Below, in pieces: positions 53,998 through 64,000 of a DNA stretch of 64,000 nucleotides. The position numbers and the translations under genes were made by a program. The stretch comes from Stentor roeselii (Eukaryota; Ciliophora; Heterotrichea; Heterotrichida; Stentoridae), in the NCBI GenBank assembly GCA_006503475.1, contig RSEH01000075.1, forward strand, positions 106,633 through 170,632. The letters are read 5' to 3'. How positions within the stretch are numbered: position 1 is the stretch's first letter; each line of letters starts with the position of its first letter. The notes under the pieces were generated by a model, which made no database searches, had not been told where the DNA came from, and worked only from the letters and a program-made list of their open reading frames with translations.

Positions 53998-54994
53998 CTA
54001 GCGATCCCATTTTTCATATATGCACTCAGGATATAAATCCTTCCATCTTCTTGCATAAACTTCATCGTTTCGATAATTTTGCTCATTAGCTTTGCATTCC
54101 TCGGATTTTTTTGACTCCAAGTTCCAAACATGTACTATATAGATGATACAGTCTACTATATCGATTACCTAAATGTAGATAACAGTCTTTATGGAGGTTA
54201 CTGCCTTTGATATATTTTACAGTCTTCGATGTGGATTACTATCTCAGTTGTAGGTTACTGTCTTTGATGTAGATTACAGGCTTTGATTCAGGTTACTCCC
54301 TTCAATTTAGTTCACAATCTTAATCTTTCGTACCTTTATGATGATTACAATGAAATAAGTATTTTTCATCACTTGATATGAAAAATTCTGTTGAATATGA
54401 ATATATCTTAACGAATCTCCAATTTTTTCTCACATAATTACATTTTTCTTTAAACTTCATTTGGTTGAAACCTAAATAGATATAACCTGGCGAGATTCCC
54501 ATTTCCTTTTGCTCTTCTTTTTCTTCTAATCCTGCCAAAATATTTAAGGATCTGCTTCTTTCAAGTATTTTTTGTTGTAATTCACTTATTTGACTTGGAA
54601 AATTGATTTTTATGACTTCAGAAATAATTCCAGTTTGAGTAATTAGACAATTAATAATTTCTGTATGAAAATCAGGCACTTTAAGATTAGAAATACTTTG
54701 AATATTTCGATTTTCAATTTTAAGATTTTGGATTATTTTTTTGCAAGTCTTCTCCAAAGAATGAATTATTTCTTGAGTAAATTTTTGAATCTGTCCGATA
54801 TATCTATGTATTAGAATTTTCGCTTCTTTGAATTCAATTGAATCATTTTCTCCTTTTTTCAAAATCCTTGGATAATGATCTGTTTCTTCTGAGTGCTTAT
54901 ATACTGGATGATATTCACAAAAATATATCTTTGGATTACAATCATCGCAAACAAAGCAAAGTTCATTCCTACAGCCTTCAATATAGCAAGACAT
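53998..54994 (-). CDS. B-box/coiled-coil/WD-like protein with microexon array, paralogue B
   Basis: 269 residues after removal of twelve introns. Exon 1 54349-54994 (MSCYIEGC), nine 3-nt exons between 54150 and 54318, last exon 53998-54134 (137 nt, exactly as in paralogue A). N-terminus: B-box-like Cys/His site (FCEYHPVYKHSEETDH); helical middle; WD-like blade SSDEKYLFHYW...LHVWNL with microexon-encoded part YWTYNNCNYL; tail ARRWKDLYPECIYEKWDR, clearly homologous to the tail of A. Unspliced, the frame runs to KGTKD and stops inside the second intron. Similarity to A continues on both sides of the array, which argues that both flanks are translated as one protein. Function unknown. Confidence 0.7.
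54135..54348 (-). repeat. Array of 12 tiny introns separated by single-codon exons (gene B)
   Basis: Minus-strand order. Introns: 54334-54348 (15), 54319-54333 (15), 54300-54315 (16), 54281-54296 (16), 54262-54277 (16), 54243-54258 (16), 54224-54239 (16), 54205-54220 (16), 54187-54201 (15), 54169-54183 (15), 54153-54168 (16), 54135-54149 (15). The first two touch, and the ninth and eleventh-from-end pair at 54169/54168 also touch; elsewhere a triplet lies between: ATT GGA CCT ACA ATA ACT GCA ACT, then ACT. All elements start GT, end AG and have A at position 10. Typical 16-mer: GTAATCTACATCAAAG. Confidence 0.75.
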
Positions 54995-56677
54995 ATTTTT
55001 AGTCAAGATTTTGGATTGCTGAGGGTTTAAGTATAGTTGATTAAACTATTAGATGTGAGATTTTATTTTTTGATTGAAGTATCAAAACTTAGAAGAATTA
55101 TTTTTTTATACTTAAAGTAACTAAATTGTGTTTCAAAGTTAATCAAGCCTGTATAACTGAAAATCCAAAGGGCTAGTGATTAGATTATTATTCCAATTAT
55201 GGTTTTATAATTTAATTTTGATTGTTTTTTATTTCTTGTAGATTTCAAAACTCTTTTCGAATCATAGGTTTATATTAAGGAATATTGATTTTTTGGTTTA
55301 TTGGTAATTGACTTATTTCATCATTTTTAGTTTCCAGATATCTTTGCCGTAGGAATTATTGATGCTATTATTTTAGAATTGAATATTATTTTTTTTATAT
55401 TTGATCTACTCCTTTTTTTTATTTGGAGCCTCTATCACAATGATCTCATCTAGGAATTCCAATACTTTAAACTTATCTCTGTATTTATTAAAAAATTCTT
55501 TAAAACATTAATTATAATGCATATTAATGAAAAATCATTTCACTATTGGGATATCTTTTATGTCCAGATTAAAAAAAAGGAGGTGCTCAGTTAATCCAAA
55601 TGAAAATCATTAGAATTGTAAAGTTTAGACTCTGTTTAAAAAATCTACGCATTTCATTTAGTTGCTTACTTTACAAGGAAGTCAAATTTTACAGTGTCTA
55701 CTGTATTATGGAAGCCTCAATCTTTCAAAAAACTGTTAATTCAAATTTTTTAACTAAAAAAAACAAATAAGTTATTCACTCATAATTTAGTAAGCTTGCA
55801 AGATATAGGAAATTTATCATAAATGATCTTGCGAAAGTAATTAATGGCTAACTTACTAAATATTAAAAAATCTACTCAACCCTTAGGGTATTTGCTAGCT
55901 TTTCCTAATGAAACTGCTACTTTTGATTATTTAAATGGATAAAAATATTTTTCGCAAAGATTATCTTGTCCAAAATACTGATAAAATACACTTCGGCTAA
56001 CACCTAATAGTCTAAGCAACATATGCAATAAACGCAATTCTCAAAAATAAGTATCGATTGAGAAAAGAGCATTTTTCTTTAACAGAGATTTAAAAATAAC
56101 TGAAATACTATTTCTGGCCTTTTATGGCTTAGGAAAATTTGAATAATTAAGGAAATATTATTTTCTGTGAATAGTACTGACACAGTCGTGGATTATTAAA
56201 ATGGATTTTTTATCAATATTTGTTTAACTTTAACTATCACAGATACAAGAAATAGTGGTAATGGGTTAGCAATAAAGATTGATGTGTGCAAATGGGCTAA
56301 ATGAAATATTATAGCGGTCATAGAGTAAAAGGTGTGTGGATTTTAGTGGAGTTGAGTTAAGAGATGAAAAAAAGTTTTTTGGAAATTCCTGATAGATCAA
56401 TGACTACTGCTAACACCAAAAAGAATCTAGATATTATCATTTGGCGTAGAATTCACAAGAAAAATTTATGGATAAGTTTTATTGATTGATAATGGGGATA
56501 AAGTTTCCTAGATTATTAATTATTATACTAACATATTTATCTGTTAAAAAATCAATTTCATAAGAAATTTTTTAATGATTTATTCCTATCTTTTCAAGAT
56601 AAATAAAATTATGACTGAATTGACTCATTTGGAGATCGAACGCCTTTCCAAAATTATCTAAAAATCATAAAATTAAA
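54995..56677. other. Long AT-rich gene-free stretch
   Basis: About 1.7 kb, no credible coding frame or RNA gene. The part next to 56678 may contain decayed remains of the C-terminal half of the adjacent pseudogene, but nothing can be aligned with confidence. Confidence 0.45.
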
Positions 56678-58463
56678 CTAGATAAGAAATAAATCTTTAT
56701 TATATTGAAATTTTTTCAGCAAACTGATATCTAGACAAGAATTCCAGTGACTCATTCTTGAAGTTATCAAATACTTAATATTCATTGATTCAGTGTAATA
56801 TTCTTCTATTTCATCCCATGAGTTAAAGCTATCAAAAAATAGTAAGATTTTTTCTTTTATTTTTCCAGTATTAAGTCTTGTTTTAATTAATTTATCTGCA
56901 TTTTCATTTTCAGGGACTTCGATAAGATTACCTAATCTTAAAATATCCAATTTCATATTAGCTGAGCCTATTTGAATTATAATATCATATACCTCTGTAT
57001 ATTTTTTGCAGTATTGGAGTGCTAGGCATGTTTTTCCCATCCCAGCGACCCCACTATACTGATAATATTCTTTTCTTTAAATATTTTATGTATATTTTCA
57101 CATTCTGTATCTCTATATATCTGTTGTTTAATTAGCTTATCAAAATATTTTATGTTGTTGCTACTTATTATTTCATTATTTTCTGCATTTCTATCTTCTA
57201 TAATAATTTTTACTCTTTTATCTTTTTCATTTAATCTTCTAATCTCATAAATTTCTTTTGCTCTTTCACTAACTATTGTATCCTTATTATTTTTAAGTAC
57301 CTTTAAAACTGCACACATTTTTTCTCTGATTTCCCAGTTTTGATAATCACTTAACTTGAAAACTTCTTCAACAATATCAACCACATATTCTTATGAAATT
57401 CTTTTCTCAATAACACAGTCCTGAGCATAGTCCAATAAAATATATTTTCCTTTCCAATCCAATATATTTATTTCCTTGAATTCTTCTTGCAACAGTTCCT
57501 TTCTTTTTTGCTGAATATCACTTGAATTATCCTGAATCATTTCAAAAATTTCGAATTTGAGCATATAGTATGAAGTTTGCTGTAAAATTATTTCGTATTT
57601 TCACTGATAACCTTGAAATTCCATTCAAAAAAGGAGCAGGGTCGAAGTTCTTCAAGGACTTGCAGATACCCCATATTTCCGAAGATTCATTTATAATTGT
57701 TTTCCAGTACTGTTGCAAATTCTTAGCCTTCGCGATGAGTCTCCTAACGACTTTCAACTCCAAGACGACTGATATCTCTGGTAACTCTCTTTCTCTTTTT
57801 TTAACTATCAGGATTATTTCACTTAAATCCTTAAGTATCTTTTCCTTCTGTTCTTTCAGAAAAAGAGGACCTTCTCCATTCTTCATAATATGCACCATAA
57901 CGAAATTTTCTTATTCTTTTGGTTAATTTCTGACGATTGTAAGTGAAAGAACAGCTTTTCCATATATTTGGGTTCATTATTTTTTCGAAGAGGTTCTGAA
58001 CGATCATCATAGGAAGGCCACATTCATAAGGTCTGAACCTGGATAGTTCATTTATTATTTCTTGTTCAAAATACCCATTCATCATGTCCATCGTGATTTT
58101 AGAGGTTATCTCTGCTGCTTTTTTCTGGTTATTGTTAAGAAGCTGTTGGTCTAAGTTGCCAAATCTCACTAAAAGATTTTTTCTGTCTTTCTCAATCTGA
58201 ATTTGACGAGCCGTAATGCTAGCTCGAAAAAGTCCTTGGTAAGTTTGTACCTCTAAAGTTTTCTGGTTGATATAAAGACGGCCTTTGAATAGCGATGGAT
58301 GATTTGCAATCCATAGTAAATCCTTAAAGCTAAAGCCTTTCAAGACTCCTTCCCATTCTCTTTTAGAGTCTTTATGTTGAACTTTAGCCTTGATTTGCTC
58401 ATTTTCAGCACTTATGCTCACTTGATATCCTGCTTTGAGCTCAAGTCTCTGAAACAAATACAT
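56678..58463 (-). pseudogene. Broken STAND/NB-ARC-like ATPase gene
   Basis: Read from 58463 downwards, four frames join into one protein-like sequence with breaks. Part 1 (58463 to ~57895): start MYLFQRLELKAGYQVSISAE, unknown domain. Frameshift near 57890. Part 2 (~57898-57546): helical (EILEVIL-like; NLQQYWKTIINESSEIWGIC). Frameshift in a T run near 57542. Part 3: QIRNFEMIQDNSSDIQ to CVIEKRIS, in-frame TAA at 57391-57393, then YVVDIVEEVFKLSDYQNWE to IISIVGS. Frameshift near 57045, exactly in the P-loop, then GMGKTCLALQYCKKY, a Walker B-like ILLFFDSFNSWDE and LITSRMS as in NB-ARC sensor 1. It ends at a stop at 56678 before any repeat domain. Intact homologues would be NLR-like signalling ATPases. 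None of the breaks is explained by a tiny intron. Confidence 0.65.
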
Positions 58464-60418
58464 TATAAGATTGTCTTCATTTTCGCTTTAAATAGTGTTT
58501 AGAATATTGTAGAACTTGTCTTGAAAGGAATTTGTCTTATAATCGATTCTTTACAGGTCAAGCCTTGGAGCCGAATGATAAGATAAGAAAATTGATTCAT
58601 TTGATGTGACCTGGCTTATAGAAAGATTAGATTTGAAGAGGTTATAAGAGATTAAAGAAAATAGTTAATGTGTGTGCAGCTATTTTGCAAAAATTATTTA
58701 AAGTAGTTAAGATACTTTAGGATATGATTATTTTTACAATTTATCATCAGTTTAGATGAAATCCTTAGGCTAAAGAGTTTAGATTAAGTTAAAATTTCAA
58801 AATTTTGTATTTCTAGATGCACATTACCTAATCGTTCGTTGAGATGAATTCTCTAGTGGTTATTCATTTAATTATTATCAAATGATTCTTGATATAATTT
58901 CTTTATTTTTCATTCTAATTTTGAAGTCCTTTGTTTTTTGAAGATTATCACAAAAATCCCTAGTTTTCAGAATTTAAGTGTAATCAAACTCGCAGAATTA
59001 TCTCTTCAATTAGGAGATATTTATCAGCTTAGGTTTTGTGCAAAAATTAAAGTTTTTTATTTGAGATTTATAAAGTTTTATTCTGAAAATTATTATCTTT
59101 TGGATTGGTTAAATTATCTGTACATCAAGCTTTCTGATCTATATAAGCTATTTTCAATTAAATCTGACTGTTTCTTTAAGTCTGAAGTAATTTAAGGTTG
59201 TATTTGATGTGGATAAAAGGCTTCGTGTGATTCATAGTCATCTCGATTCGATTCAGGCCTTCTTCAAGCAAGAGTTCATAGTTTGCTTGTATTTTGCAGG
59301 GTTTTCCTTTTTCAAGCTTAATAGAAAAAATTTATTTTTACTAACATGAAATAAGGCCTCTTGGTTCTTTTCCAAATCTTTATTATTGATTTAGGTTTAC
59401 TCGATAAATCTCTTGCTTTCTGATTCCTTTTTATATTTCTTTGATAAGTTCTAGATCCCTTTCGTAGATCTATTGTTTCTAGAAAATAATTGTTTCATTT
59501 ATCACTTATTCACTCTGTATTTGTTTTTTGCTACTTCAATATATTTAGGGTTTCCTGGCCAGACTGTTCATGCAGATCTGATTTCTATTTCTAATGCCTT
59601 GAACTTAGTAATATTGCAAGAGTGGCATTTTTACCTAAACTTCAGTTGTTGTCTTAAGCCTCAGTTTCGTTATTTTCAGCATTTCTAGAGACTCAAGCTA
59701 TTATCAATTGCAAGATTGAAAGTTTAGAATTCTTTCAATATTTTGGGGATTTCTCTAGAGTATATTGATTGCTATTAAAATGTATGAAATTAATATCGCA
59801 TATTTCCTCATTTTCAATGCATTTATGCTATCCTTTATTTCTCTTCGAACAGATTAAGTTCATGTCAGGTTTCTGGAGTTAAATCTCGATGATTCTGAGT
59901 AAATTGATGAGTTGAATTAAATTTTCTTAAATTTGCTCAGGTGGCTTTTAGCTTCATCATCAGAAGATTGTATTTTCAAGGGATCACCATAATTTTGTGA
60001 TCTAAGTGCATATTCTCCTTTCTTTCTTGGTTTTGAACAAATTCTAAGCGCAGTAAAGTTTTAAACAAGAAAATCGTGTCATTTTCGTTGAAGTCTGTGC
60101 ATTAAATCTTCTTTGATTATATTATAGTGTTTATATAAGAATAATGGTTTAATACACCGATTCGGTACAAAGAGAATCTAAATCTTATGAGCTATTTGTT
60201 GTGAAATTCTATTTTAAAAAAAATTGTTTGCTTATATTTACAAAAAAAAAACTAAAATCTTTACCATACAGGTCAAAATAAATCAAAACTCCTTCATTCT
60301 CCCTAAAATTTCCAAATTCCCTTATTTTCCATCTGTTCTTTACCACCCCAGATTCAATGACCCAAAAAATCCACTCTTAAAATTCCAAAGCATTTCTGTA
60401 CTCGCAAGAAGAATATAA
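58464..60418. other. Long AT-rich stretch upstream of the aldehyde dehydrogenase pseudogene
   Basis: About 2 kb. Two open frames (58938-59195 and 59473-59688, plus) lack domains and look like chance. The last ~190 bases (60231-60418) are strongly G-poor on plus, the leader-type bias seen upstream of real plus-strand genes here, so this is probably the old promoter of the pseudogene. Confidence 0.45.
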
Positions 60419-61871
60419 ATGTTCCTCAGACACTCTCTGAAAGCATCATCCAAGACTCAGGTCCAAATCAACAACAACTGGGTGAATTCATCAGCCAACA
60501 GAACCTTCAAGACACTAAACCCAACAACCGAATTGTTGATCGCCAACATTCAGTTTATCCGCCGAAGACATCGACTCAGCCGTCACGCTGCTTGTGAAGC
60601 TTTCGAAGTGCCCTGGAGAAGAACGAGTGCCGTTCAAAGAGCGAATTTCTTTACAAACTTGCCGATTTGATAGAAAAAAATAGAAGAACTGGCACAGCTG
60701 GAGTCTTTAGACAATGGAAAGCCTGTCTTAGAGGCGAGGTTCGAAGACCTGCAGCTGACAATTCAATGTTTCAGATTCTACGTGGATTACGCAGATAAAG
60801 TCTTCGGAAAGACCATCGGTATAATGTCCTTTCTTCGCTTATACTCGTCTTGAACTCAAAGAAGTCGCTGCTCAAATCATTCCTTGGAACTTCCCAATAA
60901 TGATGCAAGCCTTGAAACTTGCTTCTGCTCTCGATGCTGGATGGACAAGTGTCTTGAAACCTGCTGAATAGACTCCTTTAACTGAATTGAGAGTTGGAGA
61001 ACTTAGTGTTGAAGCTGGATTCCCTCCTGGTGTCGTCAATATTGTACCTGGCGAAGGAGATACTGGCCCTGATCTTGCTGCTTCCAGGAATTGATAAAGT
61101 TGCTTTCACAGGTCGACTGAAGTTGGACTTGAAATATTGAGGAAGGCAGGAGTTTATTGATTGAAAAGAGTGACTTTAGAACTGGGAGGGAAAAGTCATT
61201 ATATTATCATGGAAGATGCTCAACTTGACTTGGTAATTGCTCAGTTACAAGCTGGAGTTTTTTTAATTGAGGAAAATGATTGATTACTGGGTCTTGGGTT
61301 TTTGTTAACGGATTTATGATGAATTTGTGAGAAAAACGGTTTTGTGCTGCGGAAGAAAACATGGGAATCCTCTTGATGAGACTACGATGCAGAGTACTCA
61401 GGTTGATGAGCTATAGATGAAGAGAGGTCTTAGGTATATTGAGAAAGGAAACTAGAAGGAGCTAGACTCTTCACTGGAGGGAAGGATTTGGGAATAAAGG
61501 GTTATTTGTTGAAACTACTGTCTTTCTGATATCACTGATGATATGAACATTGGCAGGGAAGAAATCTTTGGACCTGTCTTCTTGATTTTGAAGTTTAAGG
61601 ATGTGGATGAGGTTATTGCAAGAGCTAATAATACCAACTATGGACTGGGAGCTGGATTTGTGACAAAAAACATTGAAACAGCCTTGAAATTTGTTAATGG
61701 AATTAAAGCTGGAAATGGTTTTGCCAATTCTTATTATGTTTACAGTGAAAATTTGCCATTTGGAGGATACAAAGATGCTGGAATCGGAAGAGAAACGGGA
61801 GAAGACGGAATTTAAACTATCTTGAACAGAAATCAGTTGTTATCAAGACTTCTAATGACCCTTTGCCTTAG
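60419..61871 (+). pseudogene. Aldehyde dehydrogenase (ALDH2-like) pseudogene
   Basis: Starts MFLRHSLKASSKTQVQINNN and is recognisable through the whole ALDH2 length: [76 protein letters not shown][15 protein letters not shown] (TAG at 60969-60971 where relatives have Gln), [85 protein letters not shown], final TAG 61869-61871. There are at least six frameshifts, a TGA at 61158-61160, and the catalytic block N-Q-G-Q-C-C reads N-stop-G-K-stop-L. It was a mitochondrial or cytosolic aldehyde oxidase and is now dead. None of the breaks fits a 15-nt intron. Confidence 0.88.
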
Positions 61872-62349
61872 TTGAGTTAGATTTTGAATAAATTGGTAGA
61901 TTTAAGCGATATTATTCATCTATAGATTTTTATATTTTTATTGATAGGTTCATTGAAGCTGCGAAATATTTAAAAAATTTACTGCCTTGAACATGTTTCA
62001 AAGTATTTTTTTATAAGAATTTTTTAAAGTTTAAAATTTAGTCTTAATGTTTTACGCTAAGACTCTAAAAATTTCCTATTTTAATGTTCAGGTTTTTTAT
62101 TTTTTAGAGTTATTACAAATGGAGATCTTGTATTTTTAAACAAGTTCTCATCACAAATCAAACTTTGAACATTCATCCAGGAAAATGCTTATAAAAATAC
62201 CTAAAGATCTTTAAATGGAAAATTCAACTAGTGATTATTCCTCATATTCACATCTGAATGCCTCTAGAAAAAAAATCTATTCCTAAATAATTCAAGTAGT
62301 TTATTTTCCTATACAATCTTCTAATTAACTACTAAATAATCAAATAATT
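61872..62349. other. Spacer between two aldehyde dehydrogenase remnants
   Basis: AT-rich, no feature recognised. Confidence 0.45.
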
Positions 62350-62640
62350 CTACTCATACGGAAGGACTTCAAGACTATAAACCCATAAACTGAAGATAAA
62401 ATTTGAAAATTGAAGTGGGGTCTACTCAATAAATCAATTTGGCTGTAAGCGCAGGGCTGAAAAAGACTAATACTTTAAAAGAGTGACCTCGCTTTACAAA
62501 TTGACTGAACTGATTGAAAAACCCAAAAGGTTGGCTCAGTTGGAGTCTTAAACAATTTTAAACTATTTCATGTTTCCGAATCAGAGTATTCCCATTATTC
62601 TTCTATGAATGGGTTGAAGATATAATTGGTAAATTAATAT
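62350..62640 (+). pseudogene. Second, more decayed aldehyde dehydrogenase relic
   Basis: 62361-62385 resembles the RTFKTLNP region of the first pseudogene (shared TTCAAGAC...TAAACCCA). 62487-62552 resembles its YKLADLIEKN...LAQLESL region: CTTTACAAA at 62493, then a TTGAAAAA and GCTCAGTTGGAGTCTTA version of the same codons. Only the first ~150 codons of the gene are traceable; stops and gaps are frequent. It lies about 480 bp downstream in the same orientation, so it is probably a tandem duplicate that decayed further. Confidence 0.6.
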
Positions 62641-63467
62641 AAGATGTATGCAGTATTTACTATTAAATTGAATCAAAATTTTTTAAATGGCAACCTCTTT
62701 TTTGAAAACAGCTGAATAGTTTAATTCTTCTTCAATATCTTGAAGTTTCTTTTGAATGTTTAGATCATCAACTTTTTAATTTCCTTCATGAACCTCTTTA
62801 ACATAAATAACATTTTCAATTTGTTCCATTAATAACAGTCTCTTGAATTAATCTCATTTTATTTTGTATCCAGGTTTTGGCTAATATTTTTCTCTCAATA
62901 CTATTGGTTGTTTACTTTTATAATATTTATATCCAATCCAGCATATTTAAGCCAAAGTTTTAGCTCCCAATATAGTCGATTATTTGAGAGCAAATTCTTT
63001 TCCAAAGATCTTTGTTTAAGAGGCTCTATTCACTAATTGATTGAATAGTATTCTGCAATGTAAAAAAAAAGGACTGAAAGGGTCTATTAAATTATAATAA
63101 AGAAATTAAATTCTGCATAGCTTAGTAGACCAAAACTGAAAACTTAAAACTCTGGGTTTTAGAGCTATTGGTATGTTGATCACAGCGAAGAGCTTCTTCA
63201 GCCTGATCTGCATCTTATATTATAATAAGATATTTGAAGGGTTCCTGAAGGAATATTATTTTTGGACAAATCGATTGTCTTTTAATGAAATAATTTTATT
63301 GAGAAATTTTTGCAGTTTATATTTTGAGAATTAAGTGTTTGAGTTTATGTGCTAGTATTAATATTTAAGAAGGAAATAAATGACTTAATAAAATAATCAA
63401 ATGGAATCTTAGAATTTTTAAATTATGAAAATAGATAATAAGTCTATGATTAAGATGATGAAACTAG
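62641..63467. other. AT-rich gene-free stretch
   Basis: No coding frame, RNA gene or further dehydrogenase fragment that I can align with confidence. Confidence 0.45.
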
Positions 63468-63998
63468 CTAATTTAATTGAATTCCAGACCAAAGAGATGA
63501 TAAAATCAAATCGCTCCTTTTCATCAAAAACTCTCTTTTGTTTACTTTCTTCACTACTTCTTTCAAACTTTTTAATCTTTCAAACGTTTCAGCCTCTTTT
63601 AAATTTATCAAAATAACATTCGAACTTATTTCTTTAATCATAACATAATTCTCACATTTGAAAAAATATAATTGATATCCATAACTCATAAGTATTATTT
63701 TCTTGCATATTTCAAAATTTTTAACAATATAAAAATAAAAATCAAAATCTATGAACACAAAACTCGATAATGTAAACTTCCCACTCAAAATTCTATTATT
63801 ATGACTCACTAAACTTTTCATCGATTTCAAATCAACAAAACTTGTTTTATTTGAACTTGAATAAACCAGAACATTCAAATCACTTGATGGCCGAATAAAA
63901 TAAATTTCCAATCTTTCAAATAAATACCTCCTTTTTACCCTCAGAGAACGACAATCTAAATACAAAATATCGCCTCTTTCTAATCCACATACAATCAT
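63468..63998 (-). CDS. Beta-propeller-like protein fragment at right edge
   Basis: 176 residues, ending at 63468; the frame opens at the window edge, so the Met at 63998 may be internal and the gene is probably cut. The sequence alternates short hydrophobic strands with polar turns (GDILYLDCRSLRVKRRYLFE, LNVLVYSSSNKTSFVDLKSM, QLYFFKCENYVMIKEI), as in WD40/beta-propeller proteins. Phe/Tyr-rich, no catalytic motif. Given the many broken genes nearby it could also be a remnant. Function unknown. Confidence 0.4.
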   Translation of the reverse strand: MIVCGLERGDILYLDCRSLRVKRRYLFERLEIYFIRPSSDLNVLVYSSSNKTSFVDLKSMKSLVSHNNRILSGKFTLSSFVFIDFDFYFYIVKNFEICKKIILMSYGYQLYFFKCENYVMIKEISSNVILINLKEAETFERLKSLKEVVKKVNKREFLMKRSDLILSSLWSGIQLN

Positions 63999-64000
63999 CG

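Noticed and set aside
57391-57393. TAA in the STAND gene as part of a tiny intron
   Set aside because: Nearby GT...AG elements of 14 or 16 nt with A10 exist (ending just before AATTTCATAAG), but removing either creates a new stop at once, so they do not rescue the frame.
58938-59195. Open frame on plus, 85 codons
   Set aside because: No domain, Leu/Tyr/Lys composition expected of AT-rich noncoding DNA, surrounded by stops.
59473-59688. Open frame on plus, 71 codons
   Set aside because: Phe/Leu-rich chance frame in AT-rich DNA with no conserved motif and no paralogue in the window.
60969-60971. TAG read as glutamine (alternative ciliate code)
   Set aside because: The codon sits in a gene with many frameshifts and TGA stops. 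Elsewhere TAA, TAG and TGA all end genes at sensible places or lie inside introns, so the standard code fits.

Overview
The window looks like macronuclear DNA of a heterotrich ciliate, most like Stentor. The reasons are: all three standard stop codons end genes; the DNA is AT-rich and densely packed; and nine genes or gene ends can be completed only by removing GT...AG introns of exactly 15 nt with an A at intron position 10. Tiny 15-nt introns plus the standard code is what I know of Stentor coeruleus. The assignment is inference, not a database match.

Layout. 1-8 kb: Ulp1-like protease (cut by the window edge), C2H2 zinc-finger protein, ABHD17-like hydrolase, kinase with an RBR-like C-terminus, P5-type protein disulfide isomerase, PP2A B'' subunit. 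8.5-12.4 kb: four tandem short-chain dehydrogenases. 12.6-15.5 kb: RPA32 and three unknown proteins. 15.5-26.3 kb: a DNA-PKcs-type kinase (about 3605 aa) with its FATC tail in a second exon. 26.3-31 kb: P-loop GTPase, kynurenine-type aminotransferase, cyclic-nucleotide-binding protein, coiled-coil protein. 31-40.5 kb: ankyrin-DHHC acyltransferase, a small membrane protein and a 2396-aa GPS/REJ receptor. 40.6-49 kb: two MGCC-type paralogues, a degenerate CNB protein, a DENN protein, a coiled-coil protein and a multi-TM/RGS-like protein. Genes here are separated by as little as 0-15 bp.

From about 49 kb to the end the character changes: long AT-rich gaps, pseudogenes (a STAND/NB-ARC-like gene, an aldehyde dehydrogenase and a second aldehyde dehydrogenase relic) and two paralogous B-box/coiled-coil/WD-like genes. 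These two genes hold the most unusual structure in the window. Between a ~650-680 nt first exon and a 137-nt last exon lies a run of twelve 14-16 nt introns, most separated by exactly one codon (3 nt). All 24 elements begin GT, end AG and have A at position 10, like the nine ordinary introns. Removing them joins first and last exons in frame in both genes and gives aligned proteins (KYCFYYW...VWDL and KYLFHYW...VWNL). I read this as splicing of serial single-codon microexons, apparently grown by tandem duplication of a 19-nt intron-plus-codon unit.

The genes are mostly housekeeping, signalling and membrane functions with no evident shared pathway. RPA32 and DNA-PKcs are both DNA-repair proteins and lie 2.2 kb apart. 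A ciliate DNA-PKcs is of interest because end joining serves genome rearrangement in some ciliates; any such role here is inference.
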